A stretch of 64,000 nt of DNA from Codonopsis lanceolata. Taxonomy: Eukaryota > Streptophyta > Magnoliopsida > Asterales > Campanulaceae. How positions within the stretch are numbered: position 1 is the first letter of the stretch; each line of letters begins with the position of its first letter. The translations under genes and the position numbers were made by a program. The notes under the pieces are model-generated. The model ran no database searches. It was not told the DNA's origin and saw nothing but the letters and a program-made list of their open reading frames with translations. The DNA lies in the NCBI GenBank assembly GCA_013146195.2, contig CM028378.1, forward strand, positions 91,694,295 to 91,758,294, read 5' to 3'. Shown here in pieces: positions 9,930 to 21,792 of this stretch.

Positions 9930-11112
9930 TCTTTCTGCTAAATAGTATAGGAGATACCACCTCAGGCTTATTCCCCGTTAAGCTTGTATCTTTGTTGATG
10001 TGAATCCGAAGATTAACGGGACCCTTGAAGACGGACAACAAACGCGGAATAAAAAGGATAGAGAGCCTCCCTCGACCCGCTAGTTGCGATTGACTAGAAA
10101 CCTCGGGGTGCGGTAGAGAACCTTCGACTTGATTAATTGCCGGAGAGCCACGACCACGGAACGCCAACAATCTTCCAACTCGTGAAGATTGATAAGTTCA
10201 AGGTGGTTTCAAATCCAAGAAACCCAAATACTCTCACAAACTCAATTGTGGAGAAATGCAAGTGTATAAGAACAGTCAAACAAAGCTTATGCTTTAATAT
10301 ATTAACCAAGTTGTTCTATAATGAGTTTAGAGCTGTCCAATTTTGGAAAAGAAAAGAAGAAGACTGTCCAACTTTCAGACTTAAAAACCCAACCTTCAAG
10401 TTCCCATGATTGTCGATTTGACCCTTTAACTTGCATATGAACTTCTCTTGATATACGGATCATTGGTAACTTCAATTTGATTCCAAATCTCTCCCACGAG
10501 TTGAAGTAAAGCTGCTCGAGCCCTCCTCACATAAACATGAGTGATTGGTCCTCTTTTTAAATCAACGAGTCTTGATTATCTTGACCCGAGCTATCTTGAT
10601 TCTCATCATTTGTTAGTGCTTGTCCCGTTTAAATTGTTTAGTCAAGTTCCAGTTTTGTTATTAGGGGTAAGGCATAAATGATTTTTGTGGAACTTTTTCA
10701 AGACTTAATTATGTCATTAATAGGGACCACATATGACTTTCTTTTCCCAATCCTATTCTCCCCCCTCCCCCAATTAGTTTGAAGTAAGCCTGTAAGCCTG
10801 TAAATGAGAAGATAGTGTTAATCATTTGACTAAGTAAATGAACTTCAATCACTCTATGTCCCATGATCAGGTCTTTCTCACTTTATTAGGCCTTCCTTTC
10901 TGAAGGCCTTGTAAGGGCCTCCAGGACCGAGTGCTGAGTTTGCCTTCTTCCAGTATGCCACATACACCTTTTAGTGGGCTAGTCTTGACAACTTTAGAGA
11001 CCTATTATGATTCATGCAAAAGTGCCAATGTCCCGATACCGAGAGTGTGCAAAAGTGTCAAAAACAGGCCAGCTCACCCATATTATGCCCGGCTGGGCTT
11101 TAGGCTGCATAT
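9930..11112. other. unrecognised intergenic sequence
   Basis: Contains only short frames with no known motif. A GC-richer patch (about 10060-10170) contains CTCCCTCGACCCGCTAGTTG and may be old LTR sequence. No target duplications or terminal repeats were found. Confidence 0.3.
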
Positions 11113-11530
11113 GCCCTGTGGAATTTTGGCCCGGCTCCGGTGGGCTTTTGTTGTGGGCTAAGAAAATAAGAGAAAATTGACCCATTCAATGGGGTAGGCT
11201 CATAGACTAGCCCAATAGGTCCGGACAAATTTCAACAGTCTGATTTTAATGTTTGGCCCAATGATGCGAGCCCGTCCAGGTCCATTGACAGCTCTACCCG
11301 AGGGTGTGCTGAATTTGATGTTTGTATAGACCCTGTGGAATTTCGGCCTGGCGCCGGTGGGCTTTTGCCGTGGGCCAAGAAAATTAGAGAAAATTGACCC
11401 GTTCAATGGGGTAGGCTCATAGACTAGCCCAGTCGGTCAGGAGAAATTTCAGCGGTCTGATTAATGTTTGGCCCGATGGTGCGGGCCCGCCCCGGTCTAT
11501 TGACAGATCTGCCCGAGAGTGTGTTGTATG
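11113..11530 (+). repeat. 218-bp tandem duplication
   Basis: Two copies of a GC-rich unit begin at about 11113 and 11331 with CCCTGTGGAATTT. Both contain GCCGGTGGGCTTTTG or CTCCGGTGGGCTTTTG, GGGGTAGGCTCATAGACTAG and a GCCCG-rich tail. They are ~85-90 percent identical by eye. The GGCCCG/CGGGCC-rich style is typical of decayed plant retroelement LTRs, but the family is not identified. Confidence 0.8.
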
Positions 11531-12763
11531 CTTGTATTTATGCCCCCTAGCACTTCAAAGATATTGCAAATTAAATAGTAAAGTATAATAAGTACTTGAA
11601 ACTGTTAAAGAGACAAAAACTCGAGAATTACGTCCTCTGTTCTCTCTTCTCCTTTTACTTTTTTCTTTTTGTCTGCCTTGGTGTGTATTTGTATCAAGCA
11701 TATATTACAGGCATGGTTCAATCCATGCATGTAATATGAAAAAGAAAGAAAGTATTGTGACCTATTTCTTTGTCCTTACAAGACTCTTCACTTTGTTGGG
11801 TGGAAGGTAATAGAAGTTCCTGTGTACAACTGGTTGATGAATCCAGATATAACAAAGAAATTACTCTTGCCGGGTTATTACATGACCATTTTCCTTTACT
11901 CTAACTGGTCAACCTAGACGTGTTATGAGGAGTTCCCAGAATTGTGTGCAGTTGTTGACAGAGGATTCGATAACCCTTCAGATGTGGATCCTGCAAGTCT
12001 AGTTTACATTTGTATATATGGCAGGATTCGTGTGTAAGGTGTGTTGATCCATCCATGGTATTGGAATTTGGAGCTACATCAAACAGTTTGTGCTTTAACC
12101 ATCAAATTTATTGCATCACAAGTTGCTATAGTTTGCTTCTGAGTTTATACAGAATATGTACAAGTTGGTCTAGAGTTGGATGGATGTAACATGAACAAGT
12201 TCTTTTTCTCTTCAGGTCTTTATTTAGGTTTAGTTTGAATATGATCTATATTGAAAGGATTTTCTTTAATTGCTTAACTTGGTAAACATTTAATCTGCCT
12301 GTATTTTCTTCCATGAGAGAAAGAGAGAGAGAAAGCCTGGATTTGGGATTTAAAAAAGGATTAATTTTTTTTATTAGAGAAGAAGATGACCATGAAGACA
12401 TGGGCAAAATAGGTATTTAAAATAATTTAACGTTTGAACTTAACGTCCTTCCAAAAATGGGTTAAATTGTAAAATGACTCAAGTACAATGGTCATTACGA
12501 AAATTTAAAAGTTCAATTAGTCTATTTACAATCTTTTGTAAAGTAATGGCCTAAAGATGTGTTTTGTCGTTAATAAATCCAAACTGCTTTAAAAAATATT
12601 GTTGTTATTTAATAACAAACACTTAAACGTTGCACCCTAAAAATATTAAACGTCGCACCCACTTAAAAACTTAATTACCAAAATGCCCTTTTGTAAAATA
12701 ATACATATATTTACTCTCCACCCTCATCAATTTCAAAGACAAACTCTCTCTCTCTCTCTCTCT

Positions 12764-12797
<34 letters not shown>

Positions 12798-13074
12798 GAT
12801 CTCTTTCTCTCTCCCTCTCTCTCTTTTAACTTTTCCTCTCCCATGGATTATAATCCCAACAAAAATGCTCATAATGTTCAAAACAATGTTAATCCTGACA
12901 ACAGTGCTCGTATAGATTATTATTTTACGATATGATTCACATTATTTATTTATCTATTTATTTTTTGCAATTTCTTGTGGCTGGATATATAGAAATTCAA
13001 ACTGAAAAAAATACATGGCAAAAATACATACTAGCTCAATTACTTCAAAGTCACTAGTCCTAGGCGACTTTCAT
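11531..13074. other. unrecognised region with possible gene scraps
   Basis: Around 11790-12010 one frame on the plus strand reads stretches such as VPVYNWLMNPDI, KKLLLPGYYMTIF and ELCAVVDRGFDNPSDVDP separated by breaks. This resembles decayed coding sequence, but I do not recognise the family. A 30-residue ORF at 12843-12935 (MDYNPNKN...YYFTI) follows a CT tract and ends quickly. The rest is AT-rich. Confidence 0.3.
12743..12828 (+). repeat. (CT)n microsatellite
   Basis: An interrupted run of CT dinucleotides about 85 bases long. It could act as a CT-rich leader for the short ORF at 12843, but nothing supports expression. Confidence 0.9.
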
Positions 13075-14012
13075 GGATGAAAGTCGTAAAACCCTTGTCA
13101 ACCTATGGCATAGTGAGTCCACAGACCCTTAATGGTGTCAACGCAAGTCTGTATGCCACACTTCCAACTCTTTCAAGGATCTAAATTGGCCCAATATATC
13201 TCGATGATAATTTACCTTTCTTTTTGAATCTATTGGTACCCCGGTGAGGTGGTACCTTCAGGAACACATGATCACCAACCTGAAACTCAAGATCACGCCA
13301 TGTCGGCTCTGAACTATCAGTAATCTGTCTCTGATCAGTTTAATTCTATGAGCTGACTATTGAACTATCTCTGGGCAACAAAGCTTGGCTTCACCAACTT
13401 CACCCTAGAAAATAGGAGATTTGCACTTTCTCCCATACAAAGCTTCATTAGGAGTCATATCAATACTGAACTGGAAGATATTATTATAATAAACTCCGCA
13501 AGAGGCAATTGAGTATCCTAACTGCCCTTAAAATCAACTGCACATGCACGTAACACATCCTCGAGAATCTAAATCAATCTTTCGGATTGTCCATCTATCT
13601 GCGGATGAAAAGTTATGCTAAAACTCAGCTGAGTTCCCATAGCACTATGTAAAGCTTTCCAGAAATGAGAAGTAAACCTCGGATCTCTGTCAGATACAAT
13701 ACAAACTGGCACACCGCGCAATCTAGTAATATCTCAAACATAGATAGAGATATGCTAGTTGACTCAAAGTATAGGTCATCGCAACTGGTAAAAAGTGAGC
13801 AGACTTGGTCAGCCAATCAATAACAACCCATATTGCATTGTGACCCTGTCGAGTACGAGGCAAACCAGTCACAAAATTAATCGTCATGCTCTCATTTTCA
13901 CTTAGGAATCTCAAGTGGATGTAACAAGCTTGCAAGTCGTTGATGCTCGATGACCTTCACTTGTTGACATGTCAAACACTTCGCAACAAACTCAGTAATT
14001 TCTCATTTCATG
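13075..14012 (-). pseudogene. Ty3/gypsy integrase relic
   Basis: Reading from 14012 down, the minus strand gives the integrase HHCC region (KCLTCQQVK), then the start of the catalytic core (NFVTGLPRTRQGHNAIWVVI, LTKSAHFLPV), and later the C-terminal GPY/F-like segment (FQVGDHVFLKV, GKLSSRYIGP, VAYRLAL). This order and these motifs are those of the integrase of chromovirus-type gypsy elements. Stops and frameshifts occur throughout and the middle of the core is poorly preserved. RT and RNase H are absent. Upstream of the zinc region the pol frame is replaced by the hairpin repeat at 14101-14502. Confidence 0.85.
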
Positions 14013-14100
14013 TTATTCTACCATAAATGTTGATTCAAATCTATGTACATCTTTTAACTCCTCGGTTGAATAGTGTACATAGCCTTGTGGATTCTGTGAT

Positions 14101-14502
14101 AATGCAATGGATATTGGATTTGGTGTTGTGATAATGCGATGTATATCGCATCTAGCGTTGTGATGTAATGGATATTGCATCTGATTCTGTGATAATACAA
14201 TGGATATTGCATTTGTTGTTGTGATAATGCGATGGATAGCGTATTTAGCGTTGTGATGCAATGGATATTGCATCTGATTTTGTGATAATGCAATGAATAT
14301 TGCATTTGGTGTTGTGATAATGCGATGGATATCGCATCTAGCGTTGTGATGCAATGGATATTGCATCTGATTCCGTGATAATGCAATGGATATTGCATTT
14401 GGGTTTGTGGCGATGCAATGGATATTACATCTGATCTTTGTGATGCAATGGATATTGCATTTTGATGTGCATTATTTTCACTAGGTTGTAATGGATATTG
14501 CA
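14101..14502. repeat. 93-bp higher-order repeat of short inverted repeats
   Basis: The array is built from subunits A (32 bp), B (32 bp) and C (29 bp) in fixed order: A at 14101, 14194, 14287, 14380; B at 14133, 14226, 14319; C at 14165, 14258, 14351. Degenerate copies follow to 14502. Every subunit contains an inverted repeat around a 4-base loop. C is GATGCAAT/GGAT/ATTGCATC. A has AATGCAAT with ATTGCATT. B has ATGCGAT with ATCGCAT. The arm differences are compensatory. Because 93 is a multiple of three, the array creates long spurious open frames on the minus strand (81-149 residues), which I do not consider genes. Confidence 0.93.
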
Positions 14503-14837
14503 ACTATCTTTCTGTATCGTAGCTTGCTTGTCGGTCTGAGGCCGAACTACGTTTGGTCTGATTCCTGAGAAAGGGCTATTTCGGTAGGTGCGACCATCAG
14601 AGCATTTTATTGCATATTTGCTTAAAAACAATGATAACCTGCTATAACCAACTAAAATTGTTTACGGTATGTGAGATTTGAGCTACTATATCCTAAACTG
14701 TTGCATCTATAAACTGCAGCATATTGCATTCCTCCCCATTATAATTTCCACGAAATTTGGGAGTTTATTTCTTATCAACGATGTTCGTTTACTTGGTAAG
14801 TTTTGGTTTACCCGTAAACTCCATCGTTGAGGGGCTC
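14503..14837. other. retroelement-internal sequence with polypurine-like end
   Basis: No gene. The last bases before the LTR at 14838 (TTGAGGGGCTC) resemble a polypurine tract, which would make 14838 the start of a 3' LTR. Confidence 0.4.
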
Positions 14838-16345
14838 TGTAGACACCCCAATTTCATACCCCTGGTATGTAACATGACATGAAATATCAAGGCCTGTTAA
14901 AAATCTAACGAATGTCAAGTTACATGGTCGAAAATGCAGAAGCAAAAGCATGATGCGTAAACAATGAAATGCAAGGGGCCTAAGTGCCAAAAGGAATAGG
15001 AAAAAGGGAGCCAGGCGCCGCCCATAGCCCATGCTGGCACCGCCCCTACTTCCACTATGGGCGGTGCCCAATAGTGCCAAAACTCTGTAGCAGTTTGCCT
15101 AAAGTGCAATTCTCTCAGCATGCGGTACAACCTGATAAAGCACAGAAAGAGAAAACTTAACAGCGAAGGAAAGCCTCACTCCCAGCTATAAATAGAGGCC
15201 CCCGGCTTGTGAAAAAACACACTTCACGTAGCAGTTTGTGAAAGTTCTCCCGAGAGAACGCCGAGGTTATTTCCTCTCCAGACCCGAAGCTCTGTCAAAT
15301 CTCCCCCAAGCACTAAATCCCTCCGGCCAAAGTGAACCCTAGCTACCCAACTAGGTTTCTGCCCTATTTCACCGGTTCCAAAAACCTAAAAAAAGCAGTT
15401 GTCCTGCCTTAATCCAGACATCAAATATATCCAACTTAATCAAGTAGTTGCTCTGCCTGATTCAAGACACAATATCAAGCAAAAGCAAGCAGTTGCTCTG
15501 CCTAATTTTAGACTCAACAAGCACGAAAAGCACGCAAAGCAAGCAAGAAAACAAGCAAAATCAAACAGTTGTGCCGCCCGGATCCCGAGGCGAAAAACAA
15601 CTAATTGGAGCAGTCACTCTACCGCAATCCCCGTAATAGCAAAGTAGCAAAAAAAGACTTCTTTTCTCAAACAGACAGGGGAAGCACATCTAAAACCGCC
15701 TAGTGGGCTTAAGCCCAGGCATACCGGGTTCAGACACTCACGTCCCGGGAGGTAAGTTCTGTCTATTATAATCTATAAATTAAATGTAAATATCTAATTA
15801 AGTTTTATTTCGGTTTATACTTCAAATGTAATAATAGTTATATTTATTATCTGTTTAAATTAGTTTATTTTCTGTCTTTTCTTTAAATGTAATAATAGTT
15901 ATTTTTTTTATTTTAATTAGTTTATTTTATGTTTTATTTAATGTAAAATAGTTATATTTCTTTTCAGTTTAATTAGTTTCTTTTCTGTAGATACATTAAA
16001 TATAGAAATGGTTATGTTTCTTATTAGTTAATAAGTTTCGTTCCTGCTTTTACGTGTAAGGTAAATAAAGTTTGTTATTAGTATAAATGTTTTATTCATA
16101 AAATAGCTTGTAAAAATGTTATAACTATTCTCTAAGTTGTATTATTTCAGTTGTAATGCTGTTTTCTTTTCTTTAATAAAAGTAATCTCTTTTTAATTCC
16201 TTTTTATACATATAATTGTTATGTTATAAGCCAAAGTGTATAAAATAAAACAAGCATATTGATAAACTCATTGTGAGACCAAAAGGGCGAGTTTGGTGCC
16301 TAACCCCTTCCTAACTCGTAACTTAGCCCCCGAACCCATACAAAT
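14838..16345 (+). mobile_element. Tat/Ogre-like gypsy LTR, 3' end truncated
   Basis: It begins TGTAGACACCCCAATTTC, a typical start of Tat-lineage LTRs, right after a purine-rich tract. A TATA box (CTATAAATAG, 15185-15194) precedes the expected transcribed R region (GGCCCCCGGCTTGTG). Near the right end, AAAGGGCGAGTTTGGTGCCT and TTAGCCCCCGAACCC match the usual 3' part of such LTRs. The expected terminal CA and target duplication are missing because a copia LTR abuts at 16346. Long AT-rich sequence (15750-16250) fills the middle. Lineage is inferred from motif style only. Confidence 0.6.
15393..15565 (+). repeat. short imperfect repeats inside the LTR
   Basis: The string AAGCAGTTGCTCTGCCT and variants recur at about 15393, 15441, 15488 and 15565, spaced ~47-77 bases. 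They give rise to a spurious 82-codon frame. Confidence 0.65.
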
Positions 16346-16602
16346 CTGATAACATGTTATAAAATAACCACAAACTTATGTCATAAAGTGTATTAGAGAA
16401 AGAGAGAGAGAAAAAAAAACTTATATTCAGAGCTTCAGGGATGTATCAAATAACTACAGACTGCTCGGTATTTATAGCTGATACATGATTCTAATGTTGT
16501 GCCAAACGTTAAATGTTTGGCACATATTTCTTCTGTGTAGGACCATAGGCTTCATTCCTCTAGCCTCTATGTTCACCTACCAACCACTTTACATTTATAA
16601 CA
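16346..16602 (-). mobile_element. Ty1/copia LTR, minus orientation
   Basis: On the minus strand it begins TGTTATAAATG (16602) and ends near TTATTTTATAACATGTTATC, followed by CAGAT. This matches the layout of the copia LTR at 59735-59946: TATA-like TATAAATACCGAG, a run of CT, then GTGGTTATTTTATAACA and a primer-binding-like CGTTATCAG. Only a few bases of internal sequence remain, and the older LTR at 14838 starts immediately to the left. It is a solo or truncated copy. Confidence 0.65.
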
Positions 16603-16657
16603 TAAAAATATATATTGGAGAAGCTTGAACATTTGGAGGAGCTTTAAAATTTTGAGG

Positions 16658-18789
16658 TGTAATACCTCGATAATGTTAGAAAAAAATATTAATTCACGTT
16701 AATTAATATTACTATTGTTTTGATCTATTAAGTTAACATTGTAACGTTTTGGGTTAATTTAATGGTTTGGACCTATTTAGTAATTAATTAAATTGGGTTG
16801 GGCTTGACCCACTTTTGACTTAAATTAAATATAAACTTTATGGGTTTAAATTTTAATAAATTCTGATCCAATCAACTTTACGATTTCAATTAGGAGTAGG
16901 AAACCTAGTAGGGTTTTCTCCATATAAATGGAGTTGATTGGGGGATGCCGGCAGTGAGAGAGGGAGCACGGACTGGAAGCCGTCGGTAAGTTCTCCAGGT
17001 GGAAAGGAATTGGCGACGCACCGAATCATCGTTAGACAAAATCGCAAATCGTGATCGGAGGTAAGACATTGATTTTCTGTTCTAATTGCAAGTAGTTGAT
17101 TCTCCTATTGAGACAAAGAAATAAATTGTGGTGTGTGTATGCGTACTGGAGCAAGGAAAGAAAAGAAAGAGATTAGAGAGGGGGAGATGAAGTGATGGGT
17201 TGTCTTGTTTGTTGTGATTTAAAAAAAAGGGAGAGCAGAGAACAGAGAGGAAGGGAATGGCGAAAAAAAATGAAAAAGAAAGAAGAATAAGGAGGTGGGT
17301 ATTTACTGGAAGAAGGAAGGAAAGTAAGAATAATATATATTAATAAAAAAATTGAAAGTCTAAGTATACCACAAACAAAGCAAAGTTGGATTCGGTGGTG
17401 GATATTTTTGGATTGTTTCCCCTGTACTTTGGGTTTGCTAGCATTGTTGCTGTTTTGTAGACTTTAGGAAATATTCTCTCAAATTACAAAAGTTGTTAAA
17501 CAATCCCTTATAATTATATTAATTTTATATGTAGGAATTGTTAGTTATTTTTATTAAATTTTAAAGGTTATTTGAAGGATTATAAATTCAGAATTTTTAT
17601 TTTGTATTATGATACTTTAGATTCAGATAAACGCAGGTAGTGACAGGTTGTGCTCAAGCTAATTTTCACAGCTTCGTTAAAGTAAGGGATTACGTTTCTT
17701 TTAGGTTCTTTGAAAAAGTATAAAAATACTTTTAATTTTAGGCTTCCGCAAATTCTTGAAATTTATCTGTTCTTTCATTTGCCATGCCTGACCTCATGTC
17801 AGTAGTTGCTTTGACTCCGTCGTTAGCGTTATTGAATATCTTCGTTGTATCCTCATTTTCGCAGATTTCATGTCTACTATGATTTTCATGAAATACCTTT
17901 GTTATTGAGAAATTTCTTTGTATTTGTAAACTTTGTCAGTATACTCTTTGGTATTGAAAATGACGAATTTTGATATTATTTATGTTTTGATAATAGTACA
18001 TTAACAGTACTATTTATGTTTTGAAATTATTTATGATCACTAAGTATGGACAACCCGTCACGGGGATTTTCGTGACAACATTTGAAATAATTGAAATTGC
18101 ACCACTTGGCCTGTGAGTGCGGATATCGGATATACCTTAATTTGTGTACCCTTCGGGGGATTCGTGTACCCTACGGGGGATTTGTGTATCCTTCGGGGGA
18201 TTTGGTTCTTGGTCAATAGACCCTTATGTGATCTAAATAAATATTTTGATATTCGGTTATTACTGACTGGTATGGGACAATCAGTAATGACAAACTTGTT
18301 TGATCCATATTTGTTCTGTTTGAACTCTCCTTTTAAAAAGAGATTTTTAAGCCTTTCGTTACCTATCTTTGATTTTTGCAAGTTGTCAATATCTAAAACT
18401 CTGTTTTACATGTATCATGATTATTCTTTGAGTCACCTCTCCTTAGAAACCGGAGGGGCGACGCATGATCTTACTGAGCTTTGTTCGCTCACCCTTCACA
18501 ACTCTTTTCTTCCAGGTCGAAATTAAAGATTTAGTTTGAGGTAAAGGATACTGGCGAAGAAAATCAAGATTTTTAGGTCATAATTATATGTGTTGGAAGT
18601 TAATAGAGACAGAGAAATTTTTAGTTGACTTTGTTCCGAAATTTATTTTTGGATGACTGTATTAAATTTGGAGACTTTTGCAATTTTAGTTAGATATCGT
18701 TTTAATTTAGTATTTAATTTAAGTTTGAATTTGTAGTGACGTGGCCAGATGTGGGCCCATGTAGTGGGCCCCGAGTTTGGGGCGTTACA
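16658..18789 (+). mobile_element. solo LTR of a Ty3/gypsy element with perfect 5-bp target duplication
   Basis: It begins TGTAATACCTCG and ends GGGGCGTTACA, with canonical TG...CA. The five bases TGAGG flank it on both sides (16653-16657 and 18790-18794), which proves a complete insertion. Length is 2132 bases. A TATA-like CATATAAATGG (about 16921) followed by GAGTTGATTGG marks the promoter region. No internal retroelement sequence is present, so two LTRs recombined to leave this one. The terminal style and length suggest a chromovirus such as Tekay, but no coding region is present to test this. Confidence 0.92.
18144..18203 (+). repeat. 20-bp triplicate in solo LTR
   Basis: Three tandem copies of GTGTACCCTTCGGGGGATTT with one or two changes each. 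They sit in the transcribed part of the LTR. Confidence 0.9.
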
Positions 18790-18794
18790 TGAGG

Positions 18795-19117
18795 AGATTG
18801 CAAATTCTGAGGAGTTTGGGTATTGGCAGAATTTTAGGTAGTTAAATGAGAAAAAAAACATTGAGGTAAAATGTATGTTTGAATGTAATGAAAAAATCCT
18901 TTTTGTTATAAAATTAGCATACAATCAGAACAAAAATGTAAGAGAAGAAGATATAAGGGTGCAATGAGCCGAAATGGGTGCTCTAAAAATAACCCCATAG
19001 CATCATATATATAGGTGGAGCAATGGAATCTTTGTGTCAAAATTATCAAAAAAGGTTGGCACTACCCATACTCATATTCTACCATGCTATTCTCTATTCT
19101 ACCTATGCTATTGTTCA
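18795..19117. other. old flank of the solo LTR, possible copia LTR remnant
   Basis: AT-rich. The last ~60 bases (CTACCATGCT...CTATGCTATTGTTCA) resemble the outer end of the minus-strand copia LTR at 22490-22544, and the bases after the next insertion (21793-21825, ending TTCTTCATAACA) would complete it. If so, the element at 19118-21792 inserted into a copia LTR. Confidence 0.35.
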
Positions 19118-21792
19118 TGTGACAGCCCGACCCGGACCCCAATGCGAGATCCAAAGTCGTGCCGTCCAAATAGGCAAGATACAAGCATGCGCAAGTAGGA
19201 TTATAAAATTCATGTGGCGCAACATCGCATACAAATAACAACTCGGCTACACTTGGCCGGAAAATAACTTAAAATAAACAAGTCATCGACAACGTTACAG
19301 CCGGAACCCAACAACTACTCCTACAATTATAACACATGTATATAATATCCTCAACAGCCACAACATGCCGGAGACAACAACAACAATAATATTTTAAAAG
19401 AGTGGTAAGCGGAAGAAACTGTAGTGAACCAATACTATATAAACAAGCTCGACATATAGGTCGGCACACAAAAGATTATAAGTCTTAAGTATTCAAGTTA
19501 TACTACAACAACAAAACCCAAAGACAAGTCTAAGTGACTTGCTTCCCAACGTCCTTGCCAAAACAAAAGTCTAACTACCAAAAGTCCCAAAAGAGCAACC
19601 TTGATCTCACAATCAACCAAACGCGGGTATGGCGAATCTAGCGTGAACCGTCTCCTTGGCTCGGATCTAAGGAAAACAAAGCAAACAAATAGGGTAAGTC
19701 ATAAAGACTTAGTAAGTTACCAAAAATGCATGTTCATGTCATAGCATGGCATTTATCACAATTATGGTACATGATCTTCATATAGCACTTAGCACATTAT
19801 TCACGTAAGTGCGTAAAATAAATCATACAAGTAGGATATGATATAGTCACGGCCGCTACGTAGCTCCTGCAATAAACTTTGTTATCTGATTCGTGCCATC
19901 GATGTTTTGTGAATTCATCGACTTATATCGAGAACCTACTCGATTTAATTAGCAAGCCAATGGTGCTCGTATTGATACGGCAAAGGGGCTACTTCCCCAC
20001 TGCGGCCCACAGTGGAGGCGTGTGTGAGGTCCCAGGTGCGGCGATCCATAGCGAGCACGAATCTCACGATTCGTGAAGGCGATGCATCGTCCCACCCTGA
20101 CGTAATAAACAAACCAAATAATGCCAGCTGGACTCAATGTGATGCACAAGTAGATATTTACTCGTCATAAACCAATTAAGGATCGAATTTGACAAGAGCG
20201 AACTCATCCGACCAAGTAGGTTATTAATCTCTACCATAAATCATGTCAAGGCAATTAATTGCTCAAAACCAATCATTCATAACAACTTGTTGCAAACAAT
20301 TAAGCTAAGCTCATATTTGAGTAAACTCAATCAAACGGTGTCCAAACTTCGTAGGGATTGAAATTAGTGTACAACATGTTCAAATCTTCCCTAGAGTCGA
20401 CTCCGTTGAGTCTTTACTATAAATTCCCAATTTTGGAGAAATTGAAGCTATGTGCTTCATAACCCAACCTAGGCCATTTCTAAGTTCAACTAGGTTATAA
20501 ATTCACTAAGGCATTGCAATGTGATTCATATTCATCATAGGGTCCAATTTTGAGGATAGAACACATGACAACATATCAACATATCATGTAGGCTCAAATT
20601 AGGGCATTCTCATATAACACTTCTTCGAGCAACTCATAAAATAAATATTTCTAACATGTTCATAATCTTAAATAAACAAGATGAAAGTGTATTACAATCT
20701 TTACTAGGCATAAAATCCTCCTATACATGCTTCTAACAAGCTCATACTTTCAAAACACAAGATGAAGGCATAAGAAGTAAATATGTGTCCTCATTGACCT
20801 CATACATCATAAGCTTTGTTTCCTTAGGGTCAATGAGAACTAAAACAAAGAAGAAGAGAAGTAACTTACATGTATTCTACACCCAAGAAAGAAAGGAAGA
20901 AAACTATTTGGTAGGAAATGATCTATTCCTCAAGCTCTTCACTTCTATGGAGGTGGCTTGAGCAAATGGAGGGAGGATCAAGAAGAACCAAGAAGAAAGC
21001 TTCAAGAAGCCATGGGAGAATCTTGAGGGAGATGAATCCCGTTTTTGGAGAGTGAGGGAGAGAAATGAGGGTCAAAACTTAATATTGTGGTGTATATTGG
21101 GTTTAAAACATAGTGGGACAAGTGTCATTGTGTTGTGGTCACTTAAAATCTGATTTTTGTGGCTTGATTGATCACTAAATCTCTCTTAATCCACTCTTAA
21201 AACATGTTACTAATGTTAGGACATAAGTAAAGAGGGTTAGGGAGGTTTAGGTGGGGTTTAGAAAGGGTTTTGGATAGGGGTTTAGGTGTAAAAATCACAA
21301 AGCAGCAAAACAGGGCAATTCAGGATTCGGGGGACCTTGCGGTCGCATGGTCCCCTAGGCTTGCGACCGCATCCTCTTTGGCTACCAAACTTGCAATTTT
21401 CTGGTTACCTTGCGGGGGCAAGGTCATTCCACCTTGCGATGGCAAGCCCGGCAGACCCAAAATGGCTCAAAATTCAACCTAAAAGACCTCCAAACACTTA
21501 GCCAAATCAATGGGGTTTCAAACCCCAACAAAAATGAGTCTAAAACTCATCACAAGTACCCTCAAACAACACCCGAACAATCCGAACGAAGGAGGGAAAG
21601 AAGGAGAACTAATCAAGCAATTCAACCAGCGATTCAATAAGCATGCAAACATGATTCTAAACATGTTAAGAGCATTATGAGTGACTTATAAATGATTCTA
21701 AAACATATATAGACTAAGTAAACATGCTCACGTTCAACAAGAAAGCATGAAGGCAAGCACACAACGCTCATGCAAGAATACGGGGCGTTACA
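19118..21792 (-). mobile_element. probable solo gypsy LTR, minus orientation
   Basis: On the minus strand it begins TGTAACGCCCCGTATTC and ends GGTCCGGGTCGGGCTGTCACA-type sequence, with TG...CA ends. Flanking pentamers are GTTCA (19113-19117) and GTTAA (21793-21797), a target duplication with one mismatch. Length is 2675 bases. The minus strand also carries GCGACCGCAAGGT-type strings and a CT-rich leader (about 21060), as in Tekay-like LTRs. No gag or pol is present. The 60-76 codon frames inside have no known motif. Confidence 0.75.

Noticed and set aside
14101..14502. CRISPR-like array of short repeats
   Set aside because: The spacers are themselves repeated and the host is a plant nuclear genome. 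It is a tandem hairpin repeat.
14013..14631. Overlapping open frames of 68-149 codons on the minus strand
   Set aside because: They arise because the 93-bp repeat is a multiple of three. Several frames are open at once and all are repeat translations.
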